Source: Arthrobacter alpinus (GTDB taxonomy: Bacteria > Actinomycetota > Actinomycetes > Actinomycetales > Micrococcaceae). Taken from it: DNA of 64,000 bases. The notes beneath the pieces were generated by a model that was not told the origin of the DNA, ran no database searches, and saw only the letters and a list, made by a program, of their open reading frames with translations. The stretch is from NCBI RefSeq assembly GCF_900105965.1, contig NZ_FNTV01000001.1, forward strand, positions 4,030,001-4,094,000, written 5' to 3'. A program made the translations under genes and the position numbers. Shown piece after piece: positions 50,677-59,961 of this stretch. The stretch's first letter is position 1. Each line of letters starts with the position of its first letter.

Positions 50677-50911
50677 CCACGCCCTCCCACTGCTCGCAAG
50701 CTCGCGGCGGGTCCCTCGGGCGCGTGGGCCCACCCACGCCCTCCCACCGCTCGCAAGCTCGCGGCGGGTCCCTCGGGCGCGTGGGCCCACCCACGCCCTC
50801 CCACCGCTCGCAAGCTCGCGGCGGGTCCCTCGGGCGCGTGGGCCCACCCACGCCCTCCCACCGCTCGCAAGCTCGCGGCGGGTCCCTCGGGCGTGTGGGC
50901 CCACCCACGCC
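50677..50911. repeat. Tandem array of four 57-bp GC-rich repeats
   Basis: Units start at 50677, 50734, 50791 and 50848, with a partial fifth at 50905. They are nearly identical: one C/T change in unit 1 and one in unit 4. Each begins CCACGCCCTCCCA and ends CGGGCGCGTGGGCCCAC; CCCACGC and GCGTGGG can pair as an outer stem, with CCGC/GCGG inside. Because 57 is a multiple of three, it produces artificial ORFs with 19-residue repeats on both strands. There are no spacers, so it is not a CRISPR. The unit type recurs after groEL (39144). Confidence 0.92.
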
Positions 50912-50957
50912 TGTGCGGTCGTCATCACTGCATTCGTTGTTCTACACGGTTACGAAG

Positions 50958-50963
50958 TACCTT
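50958..50963 (+). promoter_or_regulatory. Leaderless-type -10 of the SURF1 gene
   Basis: TACCTT six bases before the GTG at 50970. Confidence 0.3.
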
Positions 50964-50969
50964 TGAAGT

Positions 50970-51779
50970 GTGTTAAAAACTGCTGTCAAGCCCAAATGGA
51001 TCGCCGCGCTGGTCTTTGCCCTTGCCGTATCAGCCGTTCTGGTCCTCTTGAGCCAATGGCAGTTCTCCCGCTCGCTTGAAAAGGACGTTGCCCCGCCCTC
51101 CGTAACGGAGAAGGTCCAGCCACTGCTGGACACCCTGCAACCTGGTCACCTTATGACAGGCGATATTGAAGGCCAGATGGTGACCGCCACAGGCCATTTT
51201 GATCCCACCAAACAGGTCTTGGTGCCTTCCCGACTCCAAGATGGCAATGAAGGCTATTGGGCGGTAACAGGGTTTGTGGTCGATGGCGCAGTTCCACCCG
51301 TTGGATCCGCGGCCACCCAAGAAGTGGTGATCCCGGTTGCACGTGGATGGGTTGCCTCCCCGGGTGATGTTCCCGCGGTGCCTGTTGGCGGCGTCGAACT
51401 TGAGGGCCGGCTCCTGAACTCGGAAGGGCCAGTTCTGAAGAAGGATCTTCCTGAGGGCCAGGTTGCGGCCTTGTCCTCGGCCGAGCTGACCAACCGGTGG
51501 AACGTGAGCATGTATGCGTCCTTTATCGTGTCCTTCAGCGAAATCATTGACGGCCAGGACGTGGGGGCCGATGCCACGAGCAACGCGTTGGTGCCCATTA
51601 CCGTGACGGCAACAGACCAAAATAACAAGATTAACTGGCTGAACATTTTCTACTCAATCGAGTGGGCCGTGTTCGCCGGATTCGCCGTCTTCCTGTGGTG
51701 GCGCTTGGTAGCGGACGATTACCGCCGTGACCAGGACGCGCTCTACGACCTCGAACATGACGACGACGAAACGCCCTGA
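50970..51779 (+). CDS. SURF1 family protein (cytochrome oxidase assembly)
   Basis: Membrane protein of 269 residues with one helix at each end (LVFALAVSAVLVLLSQWQFSR; WLNIFYSIEWAVFAGFAVFLWW) and an extracellular domain between them (TGHFDPTKQVLVPSR, VIPVARGWV). SURF1 proteins help insert heme into cytochrome c oxidase. It precedes a DUF3817 protein, a usual actinobacterial arrangement. GTG start, probably leaderless. Confidence 0.9.
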   Translation: MLKTAVKPKWIAALVFALAVSAVLVLLSQWQFSRSLEKDVAPPSVTEKVQPLLDTLQPGHLMTGDIEGQMVTATGHFDPTKQVLVPSRLQDGNEGYWAVTGFVVDGAVPPVGSAATQEVVIPVARGWVASPGDVPAVPVGGVELEGRLLNSEGPVLKKDLPEGQVAALSSAELTNRWNVSMYASFIVSFSEIIDGQDVGADATSNALVPITVTATDQNNKINWLNIFYSIEWAVFAGFAVFLWWRLVADDYRRDQDALYDLEHDDDETP

Positions 51780-51862
51780 CTCAGCACACCCGGACATGCC
51801 ACCGTGCACCGTCTGAAACCAGCGACGCCCACCACCAGAAACGATTGAGGAGAGCCGGCACC

Positions 51863-52381
51863 GTGACCGAGCCCAAGAACAGCGAATCAACCCCCGTGCA
51901 CGCCACCGCACAGCCAGCCAAGGCTGCCCCCAAGCGCCGCTTCGGTGGCACTCCGGCACAGATCCTCACAGCCCTTAAGTTCTACAAGGTGCTCGCTTAC
52001 GCAACGGGCATCATGTTGTTGCTGCTCGTCATTGAGTTGGTGCTCCGCTACGCCTTCCAGAGCGTTCTGGTGGCTGGCGGCACGGACACCCTCGGTGCCA
52101 GTCACGGCTTCGGCCTGGTCAACATTGACGGCGGCGTCATGCCCATCACCGGCGGCGTGAACCTCTCCACCACGGTTCTGATCATCCACGGTTGGATGTA
52201 CGTGGTGTACCTGATCGCCGATTTCCGCCTCTGGACCTTGATGCGTTGGCCCTTTGGCAAGCTGGTGCTGATTGCACTCGGCGGTGTGATTCCTTTCCTG
52301 TCCTTCTTCGTTGAGGCCAAGGTGCACAAGGAAGTCCTCGCCGAGGTCGCCGCCAACCCCAAGGCCGGAAAACGGTACTAA
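51863..52381 (+). CDS. DUF3817 membrane protein
   Basis: 172 residues from the GTG at 51863, chosen because GAGGAGAG lies eight bases upstream; a TTG at 51845 would add six residues. About 40 hydrophilic residues precede three or four helices with the family segments FYKVLAYATGIMLLLLVIEL, HGWMYVVYLIADFRLW and GGVIPFLSFFVEAKVHKEV. Function unknown; it is close to SURF1 and guaA in many actinobacteria. Confidence 0.87.
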   Translation: MTEPKNSESTPVHATAQPAKAAPKRRFGGTPAQILTALKFYKVLAYATGIMLLLLVIELVLRYAFQSVLVAGGTDTLGASHGFGLVNIDGGVMPITGGVNLSTTVLIIHGWMYVVYLIADFRLWTLMRWPFGKLVLIALGGVIPFLSFFVEAKVHKEVLAEVAANPKAGKRY

Positions 52382-52420
52382 AGGCAGCACTAACCGCAGC
52401 TGCACCACAACTCGCTTCAC

Positions 52421-52537
52421 TCATGAACGCCGCATCACTTTCGGGCCCTAAATTGAGAACGCTTCTGCAATCGTTGATGGAGCGAAACGGTTTTAACCCC
52501 TAAAGATGATGCGGCGTTTGAGATATGCGGTTCATGA
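52421..52537. repeat. Inverted-repeat element upstream of guaA
   Basis: AACGCCGCATCA (52426-52437) and TGATGCGGCGTT (52507-52518) are perfect inverted repeats 69 bases apart, and TCATGAACGCCGCAT at the left edge also has a partner ATGCGG-TTCATGA at 52525-52537. It fills most of the 234-base gap before guaA. It could be a small non-autonomous mobile element, a structured leader, or a decayed insertion-sequence end. Confidence 0.5.
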
Positions 52538-52603
52538 CGGGCCCATTTTGAGTCGCTCATCACGGAAAGCACAGCGTCGGGGCGCGCTGGTGCCGCCGTG
52601 GGT

Positions 52604-52609
52604 TAAGAT
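52604..52609 (+). promoter_or_regulatory. Leaderless-type -10 of guaA
   Basis: TAAGAT six bases before the GTG at 52616. Confidence 0.45.
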
Positions 52610-52615
52610 TGAGGG

Positions 52616-54205
52616 GTGACTAATCCCGCTACGGCCCAGACTTCCCAGAAGCCCGTCCTGGTTGTGGACTACGGTGCCCAGTACGCCCAGTTGATTGCGC
52701 GCCGTGTGCGTGAGGCCAATGTGTACTCGGAAATCGTGCCGCATACCTATACAACTGCGCAGTTGCTGGCTAAAAACCCAGCTGCCATCATCCTCTCCGG
52801 TGGACCTTCCAGTGTCTACGCTGAGGGCGCACCCAACGTTGGTGCAGACCTTTTTGAAGCCGGCATTCCGGTCCTGGGCATTTGCTATGGCTTCCAGGCC
52901 ATGGCCGCGGCCCTCGGCGGAACCGTAGCTGAAACCGGACTGCGCGAATACGGCTCCACCCAAGTGCAGATCCTTGGCGAAAGCCGCTCCATCCTCAGCG
53001 ACACCGGTGCTGACCAGACCACATGGATGAGCCATGGCGACAGCGTGCAGGAGGCACCCGAGGGCTTCGACGTCCTCGCATCCTCCGCCGGTGCCCCCGT
53101 TGCCGCCTTTGCGAACGAGGAAAAATGCCTGTTCGGTGTGCAGTGGCACCCCGAGGTCAAGCACTCCGAATTCGGCCAGAAGGTCCTGGAGAACTTCCTG
53201 TTCAACGGTGCCAAGCTGGAAAAGAACTGGACTGCCACGTCCATCCTCGACGAGCAGGTTGATCGCATCCGCGAGCAGATCGGCAGCGCCAAGGTCATCT
53301 GTGGCCTGTCCGGTGGCGTTGACTCCGCCGTTGCCGCAGCCCTCGTGCAGCGCGCAGTGGGCGACCAGCTCACGTGCGTGTTCGTCAACCACGGACTGCT
53401 CCGTCAGGGCGAGGCCGAGCAGGTCGAAACCGACTTCGTTGCCTCCACCGGCGCCAAGCTCTACGTTGCCAACGAGCAGGACCGCTTCTTAAACGCCCTT
53501 GCCGGCGTCTCCGACCCGGAGACCAAGCGCAAGATCATTGGCCGCGAATTCATCCGCGCCTTCGAGGAAGCAGAACGCGCCATCATGGCCGAGGCTGCCT
53601 CCGAAGGTGAAGAGATCAAGTTCCTGGTCCAAGGCACGTTGTACCCCGATGTTGTGGAATCCGGCGGTGGTGAAGGCGCAGCCAACATCAAGAGCCACCA
53701 CAACGTTGGTGGCCTGCCCGAGGACCTGCGCTTCGAGCTCGTTGAGCCGCTGCGTGCCTTGTTCAAGGACGAGGTCCGTGCAGTGGGCGCCGAACTGGGC
53801 CTGCCGGCCGAGATCGTTGGCCGCCAGCCGTTCCCCGGCCCTGGCCTGGGAATCCGCATCGTCGGTGAAATCACCGGCGAACGCCTGGAACTGCTCCGCA
53901 AGGCAGACGCCATTGCCCGCGCCGAGCTCACCGCAGCCGGCCTGGATAACGAAGTTTGGCAGATGCCTGTCGTGCTGCTGGCGGACGTCCGCAGCGTCGG
54001 CGTGATGGGCGACGGCCGCACCTACGGCCACCCGATCGTGCTGCGTCCGGTTTCCTCCGAGGACGCCATGACCGCCGACTGGTCACGCCTGCCGTACGAT
54101 CTTCTCGCCAGGATCTCCAACCGAATCACCAATGAGGTGGAAGGTGTAAACCGCGTTGTTCTGGACGTCACGTCCAAGCCACCGGGAACCATTGAGTGGG
54201 AGTAA
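52616..54205 (+). CDS. guaA: GMP synthase (glutamine-hydrolysing)
   Basis: Cytoplasmic enzyme aminating XMP to GMP, 529 residues. The N-terminal glutamine amidotransferase has Cys90 in LGICYGFQ and His/Glu in VQWHPEVKH; the ATP-pyrophosphatase domain starts at [14 protein letters not shown] (about 229-242), followed by the dimerisation domain ending in [12 protein letters not shown] start, probably leaderless. It ends at a strong hairpin. With guaB it completes the GMP branch. Confidence 0.97.
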   Translation: MTNPATAQTSQKPVLVVDYGAQYAQLIARRVREANVYSEIVPHTYTTAQLLAKNPAAIILSGGPSSVYAEGAPNVGADLFEAGIPVLGICYGFQAMAAALGGTVAETGLREYGSTQVQILGESRSILSDTGADQTTWMSHGDSVQEAPEGFDVLASSAGAPVAAFANEEKCLFGVQWHPEVKHSEFGQKVLENFLFNGAKLEKNWTATSILDEQVDRIREQIGSAKVICGLSGGVDSAVAAALVQRAVGDQLTCVFVNHGLLRQGEAEQVETDFVASTGAKLYVANEQDRFLNALAGVSDPETKRKIIGREFIRAFEEAERAIMAEAASEGEEIKFLVQGTLYPDVVESGGGEGAANIKSHHNVGGLPEDLRFELVEPLRALFKDEVRAVGAELGLPAEIVGRQPFPGPGLGIRIVGEITGERLELLRKADAIARAELTAAGLDNEVWQMPVVLLADVRSVGVMGDGRTYGHPIVLRPVSSEDAMTADWSRLPYDLLARISNRITNEVEGVNRVVLDVTSKPPGTIEWE

Positions 54206-54220
54206 TCCCCGGTAGATGAC

Positions 54221-54270
54221 CTGAAGGGCGCCAATGCCTGTAAAATCACGGGAAATTTGGCGCCCTTCAG
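54221..54270 (+). terminator. Hairpin after guaA
   Basis: CTGAAGGGCGCCAA (54221-54234) and TTGGCGCCCTTCAG (54257-54270) form a perfect 14-bp stem with a 22-base loop; no T-run follows. Confidence 0.7.
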
Positions 54271-54303
54271 TGTGCCGAGCAAGCATTAGCGGGCTGAGAG
54301 CGA

Positions 54304-54309
54304 TAGCCT
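54304..54309 (+). promoter_or_regulatory. Leaderless-type -10 of the helicase-like gene
   Basis: TAGCCT seven bases before the ATG at 54317. Confidence 0.4.
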
Positions 54310-54316
54310 GAAAAGC

Positions 54317-57300
54317 ATGTCAGTATGGTCAAGACCGTTTCGCTCAAGTGCAGAGAAGAAGGCACCCGTGTCCGAAGTTGCAGGCCCCATGGAGAGTTCA
54401 GTGGAACTCCAAACCTGGCTTGCTGGATTGGATTCCTATTCCGGCCCTGACACTGCCCTTGCGTTTGTAAAGACAGGGCACGGCAGTATCAGCCTCACGC
54501 ACGCCAACCCGTCCGGCCTCGCCCAGTTGCTTGCCGGCCGAAAGACGCGCCTGTCGACGTTGATTCGCGAACCCGAGCACTACTCGGCCGCTAAGCGGGC
54601 GGCCGCTGCCTTGCGCGCCAAAATTTTTGAACTGAGCACCGACCGAGGGATCGATGTCGGGTACCTCGGCGCCGGCATGGCCCGATGGACTTCCGCCGGG
54701 GAACCTTCAGCAGGGGAGCATCCCGACGGCGAAGTATGCGCACCTGTGCTGCTGGCGGCCGTGGCTCTCACGGTTCGCCCGGGGCAGGATGATTATGAGC
54801 TCCAGCTGATGGAGCAGGCGCAGGTGAACCCCTCGCTGGTCAAGCACCTGGCACAGAAGTGGCACGTCCACCTTGACGCTGCCGCACTGGGGCGACTGGC
54901 CTACAGCACGGCTCGCTTTGACCCAGCCCCGGTTTTGGACCGGGTACGGACCTTGCTGGCGTCCATTCCGGGGGCCACGGTGGAACACGATCTGGTGGTC
55001 TCCACATTCGCGTTCCTTGCCGATAACTTGGAGGATCCTGCGCTGCAGGCGGGCAGCGAATTGCTTGAACTGCTAAGCAACCACAGCGACGATGACGTGT
55101 TGCCGGTTGAGCTTGCTCCCGATTTCTCCCGTTTCGCCGCCTTGGATGACCGTCATCCCGAGGATGAAATCCTGGTGCGCGACGCCGATCGGCACCAGCA
55201 ATATGTGTTGGACATGATTGGCAACGGCGAGTCAGTGCTGGTTTCCACGCCTCCGGGCACGGGTCAGACACAGACCGCCGTCAACGCGATTGCCCAGCTG
55301 GTCCATGATGGCAAGAGTGTCCTGGTGGTGGGCGAACGCCGTGGGACACTCAATGAATTGGCCCAGATTTTCACGGATCACGGCCTCGATTCACTGCTCC
55401 TGCAGCTGAGTGCCCAGACAGGCCCGCAGCAGATCAAGTCCCAGCTCATCCGCGCCATCACGCGTAATGAAAAGGCGACGGAACCTGCCCTTTCCAGCCT
55501 CCATGAAACGCTGGTTGACCACCGCCACCAGCTGGTAGACCACGTCGCCAGCCTGCACAACGTGCGCGACCGTTGGGGCTGCTCACCGTACCAGGCCATG
55601 CAGTCCCTGGCCGAGCTCACCTCGATCCACCCGGCGCCATCCACCACCGTGCGCCTGAAGCGCAGCGTGCTGGACAGCATCCGCGATCGCAAGGAACTCA
55701 CCGGTCGGCTGCGCCGAGCCGCAGCGCTTGGCGCGTTCAGCCAGGTAGCTGTCAGCAGCGCCTGGCACGGGGCGCGCATGGTGACCCGCAAGGAAACCGA
55801 AACCGCCTATGCCCTGGCCGAGCAGCTCAATGAGCAAGTGCCGGAATTTGCCGAGAAGATGCGCGAGGTGGCCGAGTTTGGTCAGATTCGCCAGGGTAAT
55901 TCCTTCTCCCAGTGGGGTCGCCAGCTGAACATGCTGGTGGCCATCCGCGAAAGCCTGGACAAGTTCAACGCCGACATCTTCGACTGGTCAACAGACGAGA
56001 TGATCGCGGCCACGGCCACTGCGAGCTGGCGCCGTGAGCGCGGCATCGAGATGCCTGCACTGCAGCGCGCCCGCTTCCGCCGCAACGCCAAGGACCTGGT
56101 TCGCCCCGGAGTGCACATCGCCGATCTGCACGAATCACTTGTGCTGGTCAATCAACAAAGCGCACTGTGGGCCGAGGCTGCCACGAGCAAGCGCCATCCC
56201 ACGGTTCCTGCCGGCCTGGCCGAGCTGAGCCGGACTTACATGAGCCTGCGCGAGAAGCTGCAGACCCTGGGCAAGGTGCTTGAACGCACTGTTGACGGTG
56301 GGGATCTGCTGAATTTCAATGCCGGTGAGCTTGCCGGCCGTCTGGAAGCCCTGGTTGCTTCCAAGGCATCGTTGGAAACCCTGCCGGAGCGCACGCTCCT
56401 GCTTGAAGGTATGCGGGAGCAGGGTCTTGGGGAACTCCTGGACGACCTTGCAGGTCGCGAGGTCCCCGCCGAGGAGACTGGTTCCGAGCTTGAGTTGGCT
56501 TGGTGGCAGTCGGCCCTTGAAGCCATGATCAGCGGCGATGAGTACCTGGCAATGTCCGACGGCGCGAACCTGCGCCGTTTGGAGGCCGAGTTCCGTTTGG
56601 CTGACCAAACGCACGTCGCGTCCGGGCCCGGCCGCATTCGCTGGCGCTTGGCGCAGAAGTGGTCGGCGGTCTTGACAGGCCGCAACCGCCAGGGCGAGAT
56701 GCTCCGCAACGTCTTGAAGGACGGGCGAGTTTCCTTGTCCGCCCTGAGCGCGCAAGCCCCGGATCTGCTGCGGAACTTGGCGCCGGTTTTTGTGCTGAGC
56801 CCCTTGGTGGTGCCTTCGGTCATTCCTGCTGACTACCGCTTCGATGCGGTGGTGATCTTGGATGCAGAGTCCACTTCGCTGCAATCGGCACTGCCTGCCT
56901 TGGCCCGCGCCGAGCAGGTTGTGGCGTTCGGTGACGAACAAACCGCCTGCCCCAAGAGCTTCTCGGTGTCGGTCAACAAACCCGGTGACAAGAGCGTTGA
57001 CCAGCATCCTCTGGAAAGCGTCTTCGGCGCACTGTCTCGCGTCTTCCCGCGGCACCGCTTGAGTGTTTCCTACCGAGCCGTTGACGAAGAACTGGTTCGG
57101 CAACTCAGTAACGGCTTCTACGATTCCCAGTTGGAGCGGTTGCCCGATGGGCGTGCTGTTACCGGTCTGGACCGGGCCATCACTGTTGACTACTTGCCCG
57201 ATGGCAAGGGCCTGCCCGGCATGGGTGACAGCGGCGTGGAATCGGTGGTTGCCGAGGTCAACCGGATCGTTGACCTCGTGTTCGAACACGCCCGTGTCCG

Positions 57301-58510
57301 GCCTCGTGAATCGTTGGCCGTCATCACGGCCAGCGATCGCCACGCCGTTCGGGTTGCGCAGGCCATCCGCCTGCAAATGGCCAACCACCCGCTGCTGACC
57401 GAGTTCTTTGGTTCCGGTCCGGAGTCCTTCCGTGTTGTCACGGTGGACAGGGCCGCCGGTTTGGTCCGCGACCGTGTCATCTTCTCGCTGGGTTATGGTC
57501 GCACGCCGCACGGGCGTGCCCTGCACGGCTTTGGCCCGTTGTCCGAGCCCGATGGTCGCGCCAAGTTCGCCCTAGCCATGACCCGCGCCAGGACGCACAT
57601 TCACTTGGTGACCTGCTTCCGTCCCGAGGATCTGGACGAGACCCGGCTGAGCTATGGTGCGGTTGACTTCTTTGAGCTTCTTGATCGCGAATTGGCCGGC
57701 AACTCGCTAGTGGGGACACCGGCAACACGAGCCCTCGACAGTGAACGCGAAACAGGGGAGGACCCCCTTGTGGCAGATCTTGCCGATAGGCTCCGCGCCC
57801 GCGGCGCCCGGGTATGGCATCATTACGACGGCGCTCTGGACATGGCCGCCGCACCTGATCCCATCCAGTTGCTGGGCCGGGAAGAGCATGAAATTCCGGT
57901 CCCAGTTGCAGTCGAGTCGGATGGAACCGCCAGATACCAGAACATGAGCGTGCGCGAACGTAGCCGTTTGCGCCCGGAAATGCTCGAACGCCTAGGCTGG
58001 CGGTACGTGCCGTTGTGGACCATTGAGGTCTTCACCGATCCGTCCAGCTGCGCCGATCAGATTGGCCGCTACTTAGGCTTGGGTACTGGAACCGGAGACG
58101 CGCTTTTGTCATCCCTCATGGGCTCATCTGAAGATCCGTCCATGACTGCCGTGATTGATTCCCCGCGTTCCCGGCGCCGTACTCCCTCCGCAGCCGAGGG
58201 CACGGCGGACCTTGCCGAGCCCGTCGAAGCAAGTGAGAGTGTTCCGACGCTCGCAGCAGTCGTGGCTCCGAACCAGGTAGCAGAAGAAAAACAAGAAGTT
58301 GAAGAAGGCGAAACACTCGTGAGTGAAAACGACCAGACAAACGATGCGGAAGCTGCAGAGCCGGCTCCCGGGGCCGTGCCTGCGGCCAAGGAACCGGAGC
58401 TACTGCCCAAGGTTGCTCCCCACGATGCTGCCCATACTTGGGGAGATTCCACCTCCGAGAATGGCCACGACGAATGGCTGCGCGAAAACAAGCCCCCGCA
58501 CTGGGGATAA
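54317..58510 (+). CDS. Large SF1 helicase-like protein with C-terminal Vsr-like domain
   Basis: 1397 residues. The centre looks like a superfamily 1 (DNA2/NAM7-like) helicase: motif I at about residues 310-320 reads STPPGTGQTQT with Gln (317) where Lys is expected, motif II appears as VVILDAES, and later motifs are SVSYRAVDEELVRQL and KFALAMTRARTHIH. The segment from about 1170 to 1265 resembles the MTES_1575/Vsr-like nuclease fold, with VAVESDGTARY keeping the acidic residues and RSRLRPEMLERLGWRYVPLWT. Then an acidic low-complexity tail follows. The altered Walker A suggests weak or no ATPase. It sits after guaA and is followed closely by a membrane protein. Confidence 0.78.
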   Translation: MSVWSRPFRSSAEKKAPVSEVAGPMESSVELQTWLAGLDSYSGPDTALAFVKTGHGSISLTHANPSGLAQLLAGRKTRLSTLIREPEHYSAAKRAAAALRAKIFELSTDRGIDVGYLGAGMARWTSAGEPSAGEHPDGEVCAPVLLAAVALTVRPGQDDYELQLMEQAQVNPSLVKHLAQKWHVHLDAAALGRLAYSTARFDPAPVLDRVRTLLASIPGATVEHDLVVSTFAFLADNLEDPALQAGSELLELLSNHSDDDVLPVELAPDFSRFAALDDRHPEDEILVRDADRHQQYVLDMIGNGESVLVSTPPGTGQTQTAVNAIAQLVHDGKSVLVVGERRGTLNELAQIFTDHGLDSLLLQLSAQTGPQQIKSQLIRAITRNEKATEPALSSLHETLVDHRHQLVDHVASLHNVRDRWGCSPYQAMQSLAELTSIHPAPSTTVRLKRSVLDSIRDRKELTGRLRRAAALGAFSQVAVSSAWHGARMVTRKETETAYALAEQLNEQVPEFAEKMREVAEFGQIRQGNSFSQWGRQLNMLVAIRESLDKFNADIFDWSTDEMIAATATASWRRERGIEMPALQRARFRRNAKDLVRPGVHIADLHESLVLVNQQSALWAEAATSKRHPTVPAGLAELSRTYMSLREKLQTLGKVLERTVDGGDLLNFNAGELAGRLEALVASKASLETLPERTLLLEGMREQGLGELLDDLAGREVPAEETGSELELAWWQSALEAMISGDEYLAMSDGANLRRLEAEFRLADQTHVASGPGRIRWRLAQKWSAVLTGRNRQGEMLRNVLKDGRVSLSALSAQAPDLLRNLAPVFVLSPLVVPSVIPADYRFDAVVILDAESTSLQSALPALARAEQVVAFGDEQTACPKSFSVSVNKPGDKSVDQHPLESVFGALSRVFPRHRLSVSYRAVDEELVRQLSNGFYDSQLERLPDGRAVTGLDRAITVDYLPDGKGLPGMGDSGVESVVAEVNRIVDLVFEHARVRPRESLAVITASDRHAVRVAQAIRLQMANHPLLTEFFGSGPESFRVVTVDRAAGLVRDRVIFSLGYGRTPHGRALHGFGPLSEPDGRAKFALAMTRARTHIHLVTCFRPEDLDETRLSYGAVDFFELLDRELAGNSLVGTPATRALDSERETGEDPLVADLADRLRARGARVWHHYDGALDMAAAPDPIQLLGREEHEIPVPVAVESDGTARYQNMSVRERSRLRPEMLERLGWRYVPLWTIEVFTDPSSCADQIGRYLGLGTGTGDALLSSLMGSSEDPSMTAVIDSPRSRRRTPSAAEGTADLAEPVEASESVPTLAAVVAPNQVAEEKQEVEEGETLVSENDQTNDAEAAEPAPGAVPAAKEPELLPKVAPHDAAHTWGDSTSENGHDEWLRENKPPHWG

Positions 58511-58523
58511 GGACCGAACAAAC

Positions 58524-59036
58524 ATGGCTACTCCGCCACACATTCCCGGGCTGGGTGCCTTCCTCGACAAGGACTCATCCACGCCCCGGCCGGCTGCGCC
58601 GCGTCCGGTCACGGTCGCGGTTTGGCTCTTGGTGCTCGCCGCCGCGGCTCAGATAGTGGCTTCCGTCATGGGCATCATCCATGCGGTCTCCCCTGAGCGC
58701 GCCCAGGTGTTGCAGGCTCAACTGGCTGCCGACCCTGCCTCCACGCTCAGCCTGGAGGCGATGCGGAACATGGGAGTCATAACGGTGGTGCTGGCCGCGC
58801 TGGCCACGGTGTCGGCGTATGTGTTATTTGCCTTCTTCCTCCACAAAGGCCGGATGTGGGCCAGGACAGCCACAAGTGTCTTGGTGGTCCTGACCTTGTC
58901 ACAGCTGGTGGGGATCGTTTTCCCGGGTGGATTCACCACCATTGCCCAGCTGGTTCTTGGCTCGTTGGCCATTGCGCTTTGCTACATGCCGGCCTCCAAG
59001 ACGTTCTTCGCGGACATGAAGGCGTACAGGGGCTGA
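58524..59036 (+). CDS. Four-helix membrane protein
   Basis: 170 residues from the ATG at 58524 (MATPPHIPGLGAF), with AAGGA upstream; an in-frame start at 58323 lies within the helicase-like gene. A Pro-rich start is followed by four helices (VAVWLLVLAAAAQIVASVMG; ITVVLAALATVSAYVLFAFFL; TATSVLVVLTLSQLVGIVF; TIAQLVLGSLAIALCYM). No known family is recognised. It starts 14 bases after the helicase-like gene, so the two are probably co-transcribed. Confidence 0.82.
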   Translation: MATPPHIPGLGAFLDKDSSTPRPAAPRPVTVAVWLLVLAAAAQIVASVMGIIHAVSPERAQVLQAQLAADPASTLSLEAMRNMGVITVVLAALATVSAYVLFAFFLHKGRMWARTATSVLVVLTLSQLVGIVFPGGFTTIAQLVLGSLAIALCYMPASKTFFADMKAYRG

Positions 59037-59060
59037 AAGAGGCCACCCAAGCAGGCTCGG

Positions 59061-59828
59061 TCAGTTGTGCAAGATGAGAAACACCTTGCCCCGGCTGATG
59101 GCCCCGGCGAGCTTCACGGCCTGTGTGGCCGATGCCGCCACCACCACGACACCGTCGCTCTCCTGGGCTGGAAAGAGCCCTCCGCCTGTTGACTCCTGAT
59201 CCGGGGTCCAGAGAACCGGCACTTTCTCGGCCAACGTCTCGTTCGTCACCGGCCCGTCCATTCCTTGGCTGCTACTGAGGACTACGGTGACCAACTGCCC
59301 CTGTCGGAGCAGGGTGAGAGTGGAGGGATCGCTCAACCGGAGGGGAACCGCTTGGCTGCCAGCCGGGGCGCCGGCCAACAATCCAGTGCCCAAAAGCGAC
59401 GCATCCGTGAGTACCTCGCCGCGACGAATCGGGCCGGAGACCTGAAGTCCGAGCCACTCCGTCGAGGAATCCACGGGTGGAGGGGCCCCTGCGGCAAGGA
59501 CTCCAGCTGCTGGAGAACGTATCGCACCATCGGGAACCATCTGTGGGCTCACCTTCGCGGTCTTCAGGTCATTTGCGCTGAGCACATGACCAGCAGGCAG
59601 ATCACGAGAAGCAACCATCACACCAGTGGTGATGGGACTGGCAGGAGTGAGCTGTTGAACGGCCAGGGCGGCGGCCGCACAGAGGAACATCGCGGCAAAG
59701 AGGCGCCGTCGCCGGACAACCAGCCGGGCCAGTTTTCGAAGAGGAGACGCACGCCGAGACCACTGTTGGGATCGCCAAGCAGGTCCCGCAAATACTGGCG
59801 GCGTTGGGGGAGTGCGTGTTGATTTCAT
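59061..59828 (-). CDS. SAF-domain protein (RcpC/CpaB-like)
   Basis: 255-residue membrane-anchored protein: basic start, one helix (LFAAMFLCAAAALAVQQL, about residues 43-60), then a SAF domain (VMVASRDLPAGHVLSANDLKTAKV) and a beta-rich RcpC-like part (VPLRLSDPSTLTLLRQGQLVTVV). CpaB/RcpC proteins help assemble Flp pili, but no pilus gene lies nearby. Leaderless-type start. Confidence 0.84.
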   Translation of the reverse strand: MKSTRTPPTPPVFAGPAWRSQQWSRRASPLRKLARLVVRRRRLFAAMFLCAAAALAVQQLTPASPITTGVMVASRDLPAGHVLSANDLKTAKVSPQMVPDGAIRSPAAGVLAAGAPPPVDSSTEWLGLQVSGPIRRGEVLTDASLLGTGLLAGAPAGSQAVPLRLSDPSTLTLLRQGQLVTVVLSSSQGMDGPVTNETLAEKVPVLWTPDQESTGGGLFPAQESDGVVVVAASATQAVKLAGAISRGKVFLILHN

Positions 59829-59834
59829 GAGGCA

Positions 59835-59840
59835 ACGCTA
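59835..59840 (-). promoter_or_regulatory. Leaderless-type -10 of the SAF-domain gene
   Basis: TAGCGT on the minus strand, six bases before the ATG at 59828. Confidence 0.4.
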
Positions 59841-59961
59841 GGCTCGCGTGCAGGCCAGAAACAGCGGCTAGCGCCTAAAAGTGGACAAGCCGCATCACGC
59901 AGGTGTGTGTGGAGGAATCAACGCACGCGATGTTGCCCGTACGTCGAGAACAGCAGAACCT

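Noticed and set aside
50677..50911. CRISPR array
   Set aside because: Units are directly adjacent with no variable spacers, and no cas gene is near.
50599..50928. Open frames with 19-residue repeats on both strands
   Set aside because: They arise because the 57-bp repeat unit is a multiple of three. No ribosome site, and the composition is unlike neighbouring proteins.
56135..57526. 463-codon minus-strand frame
   Set aside because: Shadow of the helicase-like gene; no recognisable domain.
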